From an uncultured Chlorobiaceae bacterium (lineage in GTDB: Bacteria > Bacteroidota > Chlorobiia > Chlorobiales > Chlorobiaceae): a stretch of DNA of 64,000 bases. Positions within the stretch are counted from its first letter, which is position 1. Each line of letters starts with the position of its first letter. A program made the translations under genes and the position numbers. The notes beneath the pieces are model-generated. The model made no database searches and was not told the DNA's origin. It was given only the letters and a program-made list of their open reading frames with translations. Location: the NCBI GenBank assembly GCA_903866255.1, contig CAIPMW010000082.1, positions 1 through 64,000 of the forward strand, written 5' to 3'. This document shows, one piece after another, positions 56,154 through 64,000 of this stretch.

Positions 56154-57644
56154 ATGTGCATGGATATGAGTACAAAAAGTGAGGGTGATGTTGTTGCATT
56201 GCCCGAAGCAATACAGGGGAGGCAAAGCGCTATTGCATCGAGTAATCTGACACCGAACCAGATTGTCTCCCAGCTCGACAAATATATTATCGGTCAGAAG
56301 GATGCAAAAAAATCGGTTGCAATTGCCCTGCGCAACAGGCTTCGCCGTCAAAGTGTGAGTGATGACTTGCGCGATGAGATTATGCCTAACAACATTATCA
56401 TGATCGGGCCTACCGGCGTTGGCAAAACCGAGATTGCCCGCCGGCTGGCGAAACTTGCCCGGGCACCTTTTGTTAAAGTTGAGGCTTCCAAGTTTACTGA
56501 AGTTGGTTATGTGGGCCGTGACGTGGAGTCGATGATCCGTGACCTTGTTGATCAATCGGTTGCCATGGTAAGAAGTGAGCGCTCGGAAGAGGTTCGGGAA
56601 AAGGCTGCCCGGCTTGTTGAAGATCGACTGCTTGATATTCTTCTTCCTCCTGTCGCTTCGTCGAATGATGCTTCGGATGATGAGAGTAGTGATGAAGAGG
56701 AACGGGAGACTCCAGCCAATGATGGCCAGGATAAATCGCTTGAGGTGAATCGGCGCAGTCGCAAAAAGATGCTGGAGCGTCTTCGTAATGGAAAGCTTGA
56801 AGATCGTCAGATTGAGATGGATATCTCCGGTGATTCGCCCGGTGGCATGATGCAGGTTTTTGGTCCCCTTGGGCAGATGGAGGAGATTGGTGGCATCATG
56901 CAGGATCTGATGAGCGGATTGCCACGCAAACGGAAGAAGAGAAGGGTTTCTATTGCAGAGGCTCGCAAGCTTCTGGAACAGGAGGAGGTACAGAAACTGA
57001 TCGATATGGAGAGTGTTGTCAAGGAGGCTATCAACAAAGTTGAGCAGTCCGGCATTGTCTTTATTGATGAGATCGATAAAATTGCTTCGCCCTCTACAGG
57101 CGCAGGAGGAAAAGGGCCTGATGTGAGTCGGGAGGGGGTGCAGCGTGATCTTCTGCCGATTGTTGAGGGGTCAAATGTTGCCACCAAGCATGGCATGGTG
57201 AAGACTGACCATGTGCTTTTTATCGCTTCAGGCGCTTTCCACGTAGCAAAGCCTTCAGATCTGATTCCTGAACTGCAGGGGCGGTTTCCTATCAGGGTTG
57301 AGCTGAAGAGCCTTACTGAGGAGGATTTTTATCTGATTCTTACGCAGCCTGATAATGCTCTTATAAAGCAATATTCTGCGCTTCTGGCTACAGAAGGGGT
57401 TGCTTTGACTTTCAGTGAGGGGGCGATCCGCGAAATTGCCCGGATTGCTGCCAGGGTTAATGAGAGTGTTGAAAATATTGGAGCCAGGAGACTGCATACC
57501 ATCATGACCAATCTTCTTGAGGAGCTGATGTTCAATATTCCCGAGAATTTTTCTGATGATCAGGTGGAGATTGATGAGATCATGGTGAAGGAGAAGCTGA
57601 ACCATGTGGTGGCAGATCGCGATCTCAGCCAGTATATTCTATAA
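56154..57644 (+). CDS. hslU: ATP-dependent protease ATPase subunit HslU
   Basis: HslU is an AAA+ unfoldase that feeds HslV. It has 496 residues from ATG 56154; starts at 56160 or 56166 (MSTKSEGD), or a TTG at 56097 overlapping the hslV stop, cannot be excluded. Visible parts are [20 protein letters not shown], Walker [40 protein letters not shown], and a variable I-domain at about residues 150-250 rich in Asp/Glu/Ser. Walker B is [12 protein letters not shown], followed by [13 protein letters not shown] and the sensor [11 protein letters not shown]. The C-terminus LSQYIL docks in the HslV ring. Confidence 0.93.
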   Translation: MCMDMSTKSEGDVVALPEAIQGRQSAIASSNLTPNQIVSQLDKYIIGQKDAKKSVAIALRNRLRRQSVSDDLRDEIMPNNIIMIGPTGVGKTEIARRLAKLARAPFVKVEASKFTEVGYVGRDVESMIRDLVDQSVAMVRSERSEEVREKAARLVEDRLLDILLPPVASSNDASDDESSDEEERETPANDGQDKSLEVNRRSRKKMLERLRNGKLEDRQIEMDISGDSPGGMMQVFGPLGQMEEIGGIMQDLMSGLPRKRKKRRVSIAEARKLLEQEEVQKLIDMESVVKEAINKVEQSGIVFIDEIDKIASPSTGAGGKGPDVSREGVQRDLLPIVEGSNVATKHGMVKTDHVLFIASGAFHVAKPSDLIPELQGRFPIRVELKSLTEEDFYLILTQPDNALIKQYSALLATEGVALTFSEGAIREIARIAARVNESVENIGARRLHTIMTNLLEELMFNIPENFSDDQVEIDEIMVKEKLNHVVADRDLSQYIL

Positions 57645-57686
57645 TGCGAGTCGTCATTATAACTCTCTTCCAGGCAAAAGCCCCCC

Positions 57687-57751
57687 TGGGAACGCCGAGC
57701 TCCAGCTCGGCAAAGGGAAATAAAATGCTGAACTCCAGCCCGGCGTTCCCA
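57687..57751. repeat. Composite inverted-repeat element after hslU
   Basis: The outer arms TGGGAACGCCG (57687-57697) and CGGCGTTCCCA (57741-57751) pair perfectly over 11 bp. Inside, GCCGAGCT-CC-AGCTCGGC forms its own hairpin, and the right side carries an imperfect copy (GCTGAACTCCAGCCCGGC). There is no T-tract, so it is not a standard terminator. The phrase AACGCCGAGCTCCAGCTCGGC resembles small dispersed palindromic repeats seen in several bacterial genomes, but no second copy occurs in this window that I noticed. Confidence 0.65.
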
Positions 57752-57800
57752 CATCCTTACCGAATAACCTGAATTCACGGAATTAGAAATACTCAAAGAG

Positions 57801-58244
57801 ATGAAAACCCAGATGTCAATACTTGTTCTCAATGGGCCAAACCTCTCCCGGCTTGGCAAACGCGAACCGGAGGTCTACGGTAGCCGCACCCTTGACGATA
57901 TCAATCGTGAACTTGCTGAAGCTTTTCCTGATATTCTGTTTGAGTTTTTTCAGTCGGAAGATGAGGGGGCTCTGCTGGAAAAACTTTTTCATATCGAAGA
58001 TAAGGGCGGATACGGAGGTGTAGTGTTGAACGCTGGTGCGCTTACCCATTACTCCATAGCCCTTCGTGATGCCATCAGTGCCATAACCATTCCCGTGGTA
58101 GAGGTACATCTCTCCAATATCTACGCACGGGAGGAGTTCCGCCACAAGTCCGTGATCTCCGCAGTCTGTATGGGAGTTATCAGCGGCTTCGGCGCCAACA
58201 GCTACCATCTCGGAGTCAGGGCTGTGCTTGCTCTTGCTGAATGA
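57801..58244 (+). CDS. aroQ: 3-dehydroquinate dehydratase type II
   Basis: AroQ removes water from 3-dehydroquinate, step three of the shikimate pathway. The 147-residue protein has SILVLNGPNLSRLGKREPEV (lid Arg), YGSRTLDDINREL with the catalytic Tyr, FFQSEDEGALLEKLFHIED, GVVLNAGALTHYSIALRDAI (substrate Asn), and EVHLSNIYAREEFRHKSVIS with the catalytic His and Arg. The start could be ATG 57801 or the second Met (residue 5). It is separate from aroB/aroK at 11262. It converges with doxX, the stops being 9 bp apart. Confidence 0.95.
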   Translation: MKTQMSILVLNGPNLSRLGKREPEVYGSRTLDDINRELAEAFPDILFEFFQSEDEGALLEKLFHIEDKGGYGGVVLNAGALTHYSIALRDAISAITIPVVEVHLSNIYAREEFRHKSVISAVCMGVISGFGANSYHLGVRAVLALAE

Positions 58245-58253
58245 GAAGAGCGA

Positions 58254-58736
58254 TCACCTGAACCAGATTGAGTCGGGGTACTTTCGGTGGAGTTGCTTGT
58301 CCATCCCGAGCCAGTGGCCTGACGGGAACAGCATCATCAGTATAGCGAAGAACATGAAGGGGGGCAGTGTGAGGTTATAATAACCCCCAGCCGCAAAATT
58401 GAGTACCAGAAACAGGGCAAATGCCGCATTTGCCCTGACGGCCAGACCAAGCACAAGAGAGATGCCTATGATAAGCTCACCAACGGTAACAACCCAGGCA
58501 ATCGGCATCGCCCAGGGAATGGCAAAGTGCTCCAGGTACCCCGCCTGAAATGAGCCAGCAGAAAGTTCGCCAAGTCTCTTGATGAAAAACCGCTCCATGA
58601 GGTCACTCCACAACCATCCCTTCACCAGCTTGTGCCAGAAGCCGTAGAGAAAAAACGCTGCAAAAAGATATCGTCCAAGGAGAAGCAGGGCAATCCCGAT
58701 CTTTCCAATAAGACGATGTCTCTTTTCTTCACTCAT
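58254..58736 (-). CDS. DoxX-family membrane protein
   Basis: The 160-residue protein has four hydrophobic spans, the DoxX layout. It has [40 protein letters not shown] (the conserved GE-x-x-x-G-x-x-L-x-x-G motif) and the Ala/Phe-rich segment [20 protein letters not shown]. DoxX proteins occur with sulfur and thiol metabolism in some organisms, but the general role is unclear. It overlaps purB by 4 bp (ATGA) and is the last gene of the minus-strand cluster. Confidence 0.82.
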   Translation of the reverse strand: MSEEKRHRLIGKIGIALLLLGRYLFAAFFLYGFWHKLVKGWLWSDLMERFFIKRLGELSAGSFQAGYLEHFAIPWAMPIAWVVTVGELIIGISLVLGLAVRANAAFALFLVLNFAAGGYYNLTLPPFMFFAILMMLFPSGHWLGMDKQLHRKYPDSIWFR

Positions 58737-60037
58737 AGCCCGTTGCGTTTGAAGATAATATCCACACTGTTTTTCAACTTCCCAAGAATTGTTTCTGCGC
58801 TGAAGAGTCGCGTTATATCATCAGCATTGAGATAGTGCAGCAGCTCTTCATCTTTCAGAAGCAGCTCTCGCAGGTGTACTTTGCTTGACCAGCTCTCCAT
58901 GGCGTTGCGCTGCACCAGCTTGTAAGCCACTTCACGGGTCAGCCCTTTTGCCGTCAGAGCGAGCAGTACCGTCTGTGATGTGGTCAGTCCATAAGAGGAG
59001 TTAAAGTTTTCCTCCATTCTTTCCGGATAGACAAGCAGGGTATCAACAGCTTCGCTGAAGGTGCGCAACATGTAGCAGAGGGCGGTTGTGGAGTCGGGCA
59101 TGATAATGCGTTCAACCGAGGAGTGGGAGATATCCCGTTCATGCCAGAGCGCCACATTTTCCATTGCCGCGATGGAGTTGGAGCGGACGACGCGGGCAAG
59201 GCCGGTAAGGCGCTCGAAGGTGATCGGGTTGCGCTTGTGCGGCATGGCTGAACTTCCTTTCTGCCCCTTGCTGAAAAACTCCTCGGCTTCACGAACCTCT
59301 GTCCTTTGCAGGTGGCGCAGTTCAACCGAGAACTTTTCGATGGATGAGGCGATGATGGCAAGCGTTGTGGCATATTCTGCGTGGCGGTCGCGCTGGAGAA
59401 TCTGGGTCGAAATGGATGATGGGGTCAGGCCAAGTTTCTGGCATACAGCGGCTTCGATTTCGGGCGAAAGGTGCTGATAGGTGCCGACCGCTCCGGAGAT
59501 TTTACCGACAGAGATTATGGCGACAGCCTTTTTCATCCGTTCAAGGTTACGGAGCATCTCCTGATGCCAGAGCAGCAGCTTCAGGCCGAAGGTGGTTGGC
59601 TCGGCATGAATACCATGGGTTCTGCCCATCTCAATGGTGTATTTAAACTCTACCGCCCGCTTTGCAAGCACCTCAATAAGACGCTGAATATCGGCCACAA
59701 GAATTTTACCGGCATCGCGCATCTGCATGGCAAGCGAAGTATCGCCTACATCCGACGAGGTGAGCCCTTCATGAATGTAGCGAGATTCTGGTCCAACGTT
59801 ATTGGCCACGTTGGTCAAAAAGGCGATGACATCGTGTTTTGTCTCCTTCTCAATTTCAAGAATTTCGGCAACGTTGAAGGTGGCTTTTGCTTTGATGACC
59901 GCACACGCCTCAGCAGGCACAATTCCCGCCTCCATGCGTGCCTCTACAGCGGCAATTTCAAGCTGTAGCCAACGTTCGAATTTCGCTTCGTCGGTCCAGA
60001 TTGCCGAGATATCTTTGGGTGAATAACGTGGTATCAC
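58733..60037 (-). CDS. purB: Adenylosuccinate lyase
   Basis: PurB acts twice in purine synthesis, releasing fumarate from SAICAR and adenylosuccinate. The 434 residues have the signatures [40 protein letters not shown] (catalytic His), and the mobile loop [20 protein letters not shown] with the catalytic Ser. The length and the SSDVxDT motif fit the short bacterial PurB class. It follows the CCA-adding-enzyme gene by 87 bp and overlaps doxX. Confidence 0.95.
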   Translation of the reverse strand: MIPRYSPKDISAIWTDEAKFERWLQLEIAAVEARMEAGIVPAEACAVIKAKATFNVAEILEIEKETKHDVIAFLTNVANNVGPESRYIHEGLTSSDVGDTSLAMQMRDAGKILVADIQRLIEVLAKRAVEFKYTIEMGRTHGIHAEPTTFGLKLLLWHQEMLRNLERMKKAVAIISVGKISGAVGTYQHLSPEIEAAVCQKLGLTPSSISTQILQRDRHAEYATTLAIIASSIEKFSVELRHLQRTEVREAEEFFSKGQKGSSAMPHKRNPITFERLTGLARVVRSNSIAAMENVALWHERDISHSSVERIIMPDSTTALCYMLRTFSEAVDTLLVYPERMEENFNSSYGLTTSQTVLLALTAKGLTREVAYKLVQRNAMESWSSKVHLRELLLKDEELLHYLNADDITRLFSAETILGKLKNSVDIIFKRNGL

Positions 60038-60124
60038 TTCCTTGTTCTGTTTAGTGTGTTGTCAAAAGTATGCTCAATATAACGACCAGAACCATGAAAA
60101 ACCACAGTTCCAGGCAGGAGTTGC

Positions 60125-61552
60125 CTACAGCTTTTCGGAATTTGTCATCTCCTGATATATCTGCCGGATGTAGTCGAGAGCGGCATCGCGATCATAGGGG
60201 ATAAGCCCATCAATCACGGCATTTTCCATCCTTTTTTTGATGATGCCTACCGTTTTTCCTTCCGGCAGCTTGAGGAGTTCCATGATATCTTCACCACTGA
60301 CCGGGGGGCGCCATTTGGCAAGCTGATCTTTTTCACCAACCTCGGCAATTTTAGCCTCAACAAGGTTGAAATTGCTCATAATCCGCGAGACCTTTTTTGG
60401 ATTTTTGCTGGTCACGTCGGCCTTGCAAAGGCTCATAAGATCTCGCAGATCCTCTCCGGCATCAAACATGAGGCGCCGGATAGCCGAGTCACTGATTTCA
60501 TCTTTCGACAGGGGAATGGGGCGATGGTGAAGGCGTACCATTTTCTGGACATAGTCGAGCGGATCGTGCGGCCAACGCATGTATCTGAAAATTTTTGAGA
60601 CAAATTTTATACCGACCGCGTCATGGCCGTGAAAGGTCCACCCCGCGCTTTTGGTAAACCGTTTTGTGACCGGTTTGGCAATATCGTGCAGGAGCGCGGC
60701 GACCCTGAGCCAGAGGTTCGAGGAGTGTGCGGCAACATTGTCAATAACCTGAAAGGTGTGGAAAAGGGTATCCTTGTGTCCCATCCCGTCTACCTGCTCG
60801 ATGCCGGCCATGGCTGCCACCTCAGGCATCAACACCTTCAGTAACCCTGTTTCATAGAGAATGATCAGGCCGATTGAGGGGCGAGGGGAGAGCATGATTT
60901 TCAGAAACTCTTGACTCACTCTCTCCATCGAAACAATCGTTATCCGATCGCACATTGAGCGCATTGCTTCCAGCACGTCAGGGAGTGGCCGAAAGTCAAG
61001 CTGTGCCGCAAACCGTGCGGTTCGCATCATGCGGAGCGGGTCATCGGAAAAGGTCTGTTCGGGGTCAAGCGGCGTTCTCAGGATTCTGGCCTCAATATCC
61101 TCAACTCCGTGAAAATGGTCGATAATCTGGTTGCGTCCCTCCAGGTTGAGCGTGAGAGCTAGCGCGTTGATGGTGAAATCCCGTCGCGAAAGATCGTCGT
61201 CGAGCGTTCCGATGAGAGTGAGCGGTTTTCTTGACTCGCTGTTATAGGACTCTTTGCGGGCACCGACCAGCTCAACCTTGAAACTGCCATGGAAGGGGTC
61301 ACTGAGCTCAAGCTGTGCCGTGCGGAATCGTTCAAACAGCACAAAATTTCTGCCATGCAACTCATCGTGTAAAATTTTTGCAAAAGGGACAGGATCGCCG
61401 ATCACCATTATATCGATATCGGTACAAGGCCGCTCCATGAGCATGTCGCGCACGTAACCACCGACCAGGTAGCAGGCGATACCGCTCTTGTCGGCAAGAT
61501 CGCCTATCCGGTAAAGCAGCTCGGGTATGGCGGGTAGTGGGTGTCGTGTCAT
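60125..61552 (-). CDS. CCA-adding enzyme / poly(A) polymerase family with HD domain
   Basis: This class II nucleotidyltransferase of 475 residues has YLVGGYVRDMLMERPCTDID (GGxVRD and the D-x-D catalytic pair), SRRDFTINALALTLN, DPLRMMRTARFAAQLDF, and an HD phosphohydrolase region LRVAALLHDIAKPVTKRF. It then has a second HD-like stretch VRLHHRPI. The family covers CCA-adding enzymes, A-adding enzymes and poly(A) polymerases, which cannot be told apart safely here. The tRNA-Cys in this window has no encoded CCA, so a CCA activity is needed in the cell. Confidence 0.82.
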   Translation of the reverse strand: MTRHPLPAIPELLYRIGDLADKSGIACYLVGGYVRDMLMERPCTDIDIMVIGDPVPFAKILHDELHGRNFVLFERFRTAQLELSDPFHGSFKVELVGARKESYNSESRKPLTLIGTLDDDLSRRDFTINALALTLNLEGRNQIIDHFHGVEDIEARILRTPLDPEQTFSDDPLRMMRTARFAAQLDFRPLPDVLEAMRSMCDRITIVSMERVSQEFLKIMLSPRPSIGLIILYETGLLKVLMPEVAAMAGIEQVDGMGHKDTLFHTFQVIDNVAAHSSNLWLRVAALLHDIAKPVTKRFTKSAGWTFHGHDAVGIKFVSKIFRYMRWPHDPLDYVQKMVRLHHRPIPLSKDEISDSAIRRLMFDAGEDLRDLMSLCKADVTSKNPKKVSRIMSNFNLVEAKIAEVGEKDQLAKWRPPVSGEDIMELLKLPEGKTVGIIKKRMENAVIDGLIPYDRDAALDYIRQIYQEMTNSEKL

Positions 61553-61577
61553 GACAAGTTAGCTATGCAATGGTCAG

Positions 61578-62612
61578 TCACTCTTGTGAAGCGGTGTTGG
61601 CGGCAATCTCCTCCGCAATTTTGCCTGCAACCATCAGTGCCCTGCGCCCGTCGGATGAGGTGACAGCCGTTGAGGTGTTATCCCTGATTGAAGTAATAAA
61701 ATGTTCAAGTTCGTCGCGTAGCGCATTAACCTTTGGCACTTCCGGATGGATGTAGTCGAGCACCATCCCCTCCATCGTCTCATGAATTTCGCCGAACTGT
61801 TCCAGAATTTTTCGTGCAGCAAAAGATTTCAGGGGATTTTTTGATGAAAGCTCCTCCTGCCTGACAAGCCGGAAGACCTCCGATTTGCCCGTGGTTAAAT
61901 CGAGCGAAGCATAGCTTTTTGGATTGTTGCAAAAGAAGCGAAGCTTTCGCATCCGGCTGCGGCTGAGTCGGCTTGCCGTCACGTTAGCCGTGGCACCGTT
62001 GACAAAATCGATTCTGGCTGTTGCCATGTCAAGTTCGTTGGAGAAGACCTTTACTCCCGAAGCGGCAATATGTTTGATATCGGACTGGATCAGGGATAGC
62101 ACCAGATCGATGTCGTGGATCATCAGGTCGAGCACAACAGAGACATCAGTGACTCGTTTTGAAAATCCGGTCAGCCGCTCAGCCTGGATATACACAGGAC
62201 GACCGATTTTGGCTTCAACGGCGCGTAATGCCGGGTTGAAGCGTTCGATATGGCCCACCTGTATGCGAACTTTCTTTTCGGCTTCGAGTCGAATCAACTC
62301 ATCGGCCTCATCAACCGTTGTGGTAATCGGCTTTTCGATGAAAAGATGCAACCCTTCGCCAAGCAATCGCCTGGCAATGGCAAAATGCGAGCTTGTTGTT
62401 GTGGCAATTATGGCGGCATCACACTCCTCTTCAAGCTGCTCAAGTGAAGTGAGAAGGGGGACACTGTATTTTGCTGCCATCTCTTTGGCCCGGGCTGTAT
62501 CAAGGTCAAAGAGACCTGCACAATGAATATCAGGCCATTCGCTTGCTATTTCCGCGATGAGTTTCGTGTGAAACTCTCCCAGTTTTCCTGCTCCGATTAC
62601 CCCGATCTTCAT
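61578..62612 (-). CDS. Gfo/Idh/MocA-family NAD(P)-dependent oxidoreductase
   Basis: The 344-residue protein has the Rossmann start KIGVIGAGKLGEFHTKLIAE, the family's EKPITTTVDEADELIRLEAE (the EKP motif with the catalytic Lys), QVGHIERFNPALRAVEAKIG, and a beta-sheet C-terminal domain. The HIERFNPA pattern is close to proteins described as acting on UDP-sugars or lipid-linked sugars in Bacteroidota/Chlorobi, but the substrate is not readable. It sits 25 bp upstream of the CCA-enzyme gene and 32 bp downstream of an MFS gene, so the three probably share a message. Confidence 0.85.
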   Translation of the reverse strand: MKIGVIGAGKLGEFHTKLIAEIASEWPDIHCAGLFDLDTARAKEMAAKYSVPLLTSLEQLEEECDAAIIATTTSSHFAIARRLLGEGLHLFIEKPITTTVDEADELIRLEAEKKVRIQVGHIERFNPALRAVEAKIGRPVYIQAERLTGFSKRVTDVSVVLDLMIHDIDLVLSLIQSDIKHIAASGVKVFSNELDMATARIDFVNGATANVTASRLSRSRMRKLRFFCNNPKSYASLDLTTGKSEVFRLVRQEELSSKNPLKSFAARKILEQFGEIHETMEGMVLDYIHPEVPKVNALRDELEHFITSIRDNTSTAVTSSDGRRALMVAGKIAEEIAANTASQE

Positions 62613-62644
62613 CTTTTTCTCCGGTATCTATTCCTGTGGATAAA

Positions 62645-63904
62645 TCAGTGTTTTGCTGAGTCAAGTGCCTCTATTTTATATTTGAAGAGGTCAACAGCTA
62701 TGACCGCGCCCACGATGGTGAGAACTCCTGCGACAATATAGGGCGCGTGAAAATTCATACCGTAAAGGATGCTGCCGCTGAATGGCCCCATGATACGGGC
62801 GAAAGAGTTGACCGACTGTGACAGGCCGAGAATCTGCCCCTGTTGCTGTTTGTAGCTGAAGAGCGAAATCATGGAGAGGTTTATCGGCGCAACAAGGCTG
62901 GTGCCGATGGCAAAAAAGAAAAGAATGATGAGGCCAAGTGAAAAGAGTGAACTCTGTGGCGCGAACGGGACAAAAAAGACACCGATAAAGGTAAAAATGT
63001 GGCCCCAGAGAAAGAGCTTGTGTTCCCCCAGTTTTTTGATAAGCTCCCTGATAAGGCCGCCCTGTACAATAACTGACCAGATACCCACGTAGGCAAAAAG
63101 ATAGCCTATCTGCTTGTCGGTGGCCATGAAATACTCTTTCCAGAGCAGGATTGAGGCAACCTGCATGTTGACGATGGCAAAAGTGTAAATGTAGTTGGCA
63201 ATCATAAGCAGTGTGAGTGGGCGGGAGCTGAAGACAAGCTTGAGCCCTTCGCCATACTCTTTTGTTTTTTCACATAGAAAGAGCATGAATGATTGTCGGG
63301 GCTTTTCACTCTCCGACCGTTTTTTCAGAAAGCGGAGCGATATTTTCTCGGCACTTTTGTTTGATTCGGGGAGCAGAAAGATGGCAAGAAAAAAATCCAG
63401 AAAGATCAGTGATGCAGAGACATATCCCACCATCTCAATACCATAACTATGTTTGAGGATTCCGCCAATGAGTGGTCCGATGATAAAGCCGATGCCAAAA
63501 GCGGCTCCCATCATTCCCATAGCGCCAGAGCGGCTTTTGCTGTCGGTTACATCGGTGATATAGGCTTGGGCTGCGGCAATGTTGGCCGACCCGATACCTG
63601 AAAGACCGCGGGCAAAAATAAGCAGAGGTACGGTAGCCGCATGTGCAAAAAACAGATAAGAGACACCAGTGATAAAAATACTGATCAGCATAACCGGGCG
63701 GCGTCCGATCTTGTCGGACAATTTTCCCCAGAGAGGTGAAAAGATAAACTGCATGATTGAAAAGATCGCAGCAATAAGCCCTATCATGAATGGGCTTGCA
63801 CCAAGATCTTTTGCGTAGGTAGGCAGAAGCGGAAGCACAATGCCGAATCCGATCAGATCGAGTAAAACCGTCAAAAGTAAAATGACCAGAGGGGAGCGCT
63901 TCAT
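62645..63904 (-). CDS. MFS transporter (TetA-like DHA1 family)
   Basis: The 419-residue protein has about twelve spans. It has [20 protein letters not shown] (the DHA1 motif), [20 protein letters not shown] (motif A, with the G-x-x-S-D-x-x-G-R-R-P pattern), [20 protein letters not shown] (motif C, antiporter) and a large central loop rich in Lys/Ser ([20 protein letters not shown]). It exports an unknown small molecule in exchange for protons. It is the first gene of the minus-strand run, and its start lies 97 bp from the window edge. Confidence 0.87.
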   Translation of the reverse strand: MKRSPLVILLLTVLLDLIGFGIVLPLLPTYAKDLGASPFMIGLIAAIFSIMQFIFSPLWGKLSDKIGRRPVMLISIFITGVSYLFFAHAATVPLLIFARGLSGIGSANIAAAQAYITDVTDSKSRSGAMGMMGAAFGIGFIIGPLIGGILKHSYGIEMVGYVSASLIFLDFFLAIFLLPESNKSAEKISLRFLKKRSESEKPRQSFMLFLCEKTKEYGEGLKLVFSSRPLTLLMIANYIYTFAIVNMQVASILLWKEYFMATDKQIGYLFAYVGIWSVIVQGGLIRELIKKLGEHKLFLWGHIFTFIGVFFVPFAPQSSLFSLGLIILFFFAIGTSLVAPINLSMISLFSYKQQQGQILGLSQSVNSFARIMGPFSGSILYGMNFHAPYIVAGVLTIVGAVIAVDLFKYKIEALDSAKH

Positions 63905-64000
63905 GCCTGCATGCCGTTTTGTTCTGCTAAAGCGACAAAGATAAAAAAATTAACACCGATTTTGACAGGGCCAGGCCAATAATTCAGCGTAGGGCGCTCC

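Overview
The window looks like a chromosomal segment of a green sulfur bacterium (Chlorobiaceae, Chlorobium/Pelodictyon type). This rests on a plant/cyanobacterial-type carotene desaturase of the CrtQ kind, a CruA/CruB/CruP-family lycopene-cyclase-like flavoprotein, a type III glutamine synthetase beside an Lrp regulator, a small 2[4Fe-4S] ferredoxin, a bacillithiol-pathway deacetylase, a membrane pyrophosphatase, and a cobalt/nickel ECF importer in a lineage that needs much cobalamin. I cannot name the species from sequence alone.

Layout. Positions 1-2900 are an eroded defence/toxin island. It holds a frameshifted mqsR, a truncated and twice frameshifted jetD (Wadjet nuclease subunit), a 5'-truncated DUF6088 gene, an intact RES/Xre toxin-antitoxin pair under a 47-bp palindrome, and the last 60 codons of a hipA. 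Positions 3146-36081 are mostly housekeeping: bshB1, dut, a protein built of 27-residue repeats, crtQ, lrp-glnN, coaX, aroB-aroK, an aminotransferase, a secreted cyclophilin, an outer-membrane porin, tRNA-Cys, cbiMQO, lolD, the cruA-like gene, ligA, menG-hisI, an efflux adaptor, a LysE exporter, a PBP5-like carboxypeptidase, ferredoxin, hldD, a degenerate ECF-sigma-like protein, hisC, an esterase, pth and hppA. After argH (to 37611) comes a second eroded stretch at 37911-41418: a DUF4062-NACHT NTPase broken by at least four lesions, followed by two transposase relics pointing at each other.

The most unusual part is 42783-51800, all on the minus strand and apparently one transcription unit: cysK, a family 2B encapsulin shell gene with a cyclic-nucleotide-binding-like domain, a cysteine desulfurase with a ~230-residue disordered N-terminal extension (the encapsulin cargo arrangement), a divergent CooS-type carbon monoxide dehydrogenase, and an SsuABC/TauABC-type importer; an MFS gene follows. 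From the desulfurase to the permease, neighbouring genes overlap by 4-8 nt. By eye alignment the CooS-like protein has Asp in place of one cluster-C cysteine, has lost the His proton channel, and carries a His-rich tail. I read the locus as a sulfur-handling nanocompartment coupled to a redox enzyme of unknown substrate and a dedicated importer.

Positions 52012-63904 return to housekeeping: a cold-shock protein, a serine hydrolase, a DUF3109-rpoN-hslV-hslU run, a palindromic repeat, aroQ, and a minus-strand cluster (MFS, Gfo/Idh/MocA oxidoreductase, CCA-adding enzyme family, purB, DoxX).

All assignments come from reading motifs and overall similarity by eye. No database search was run, and frameshifts could in principle be sequencing errors.
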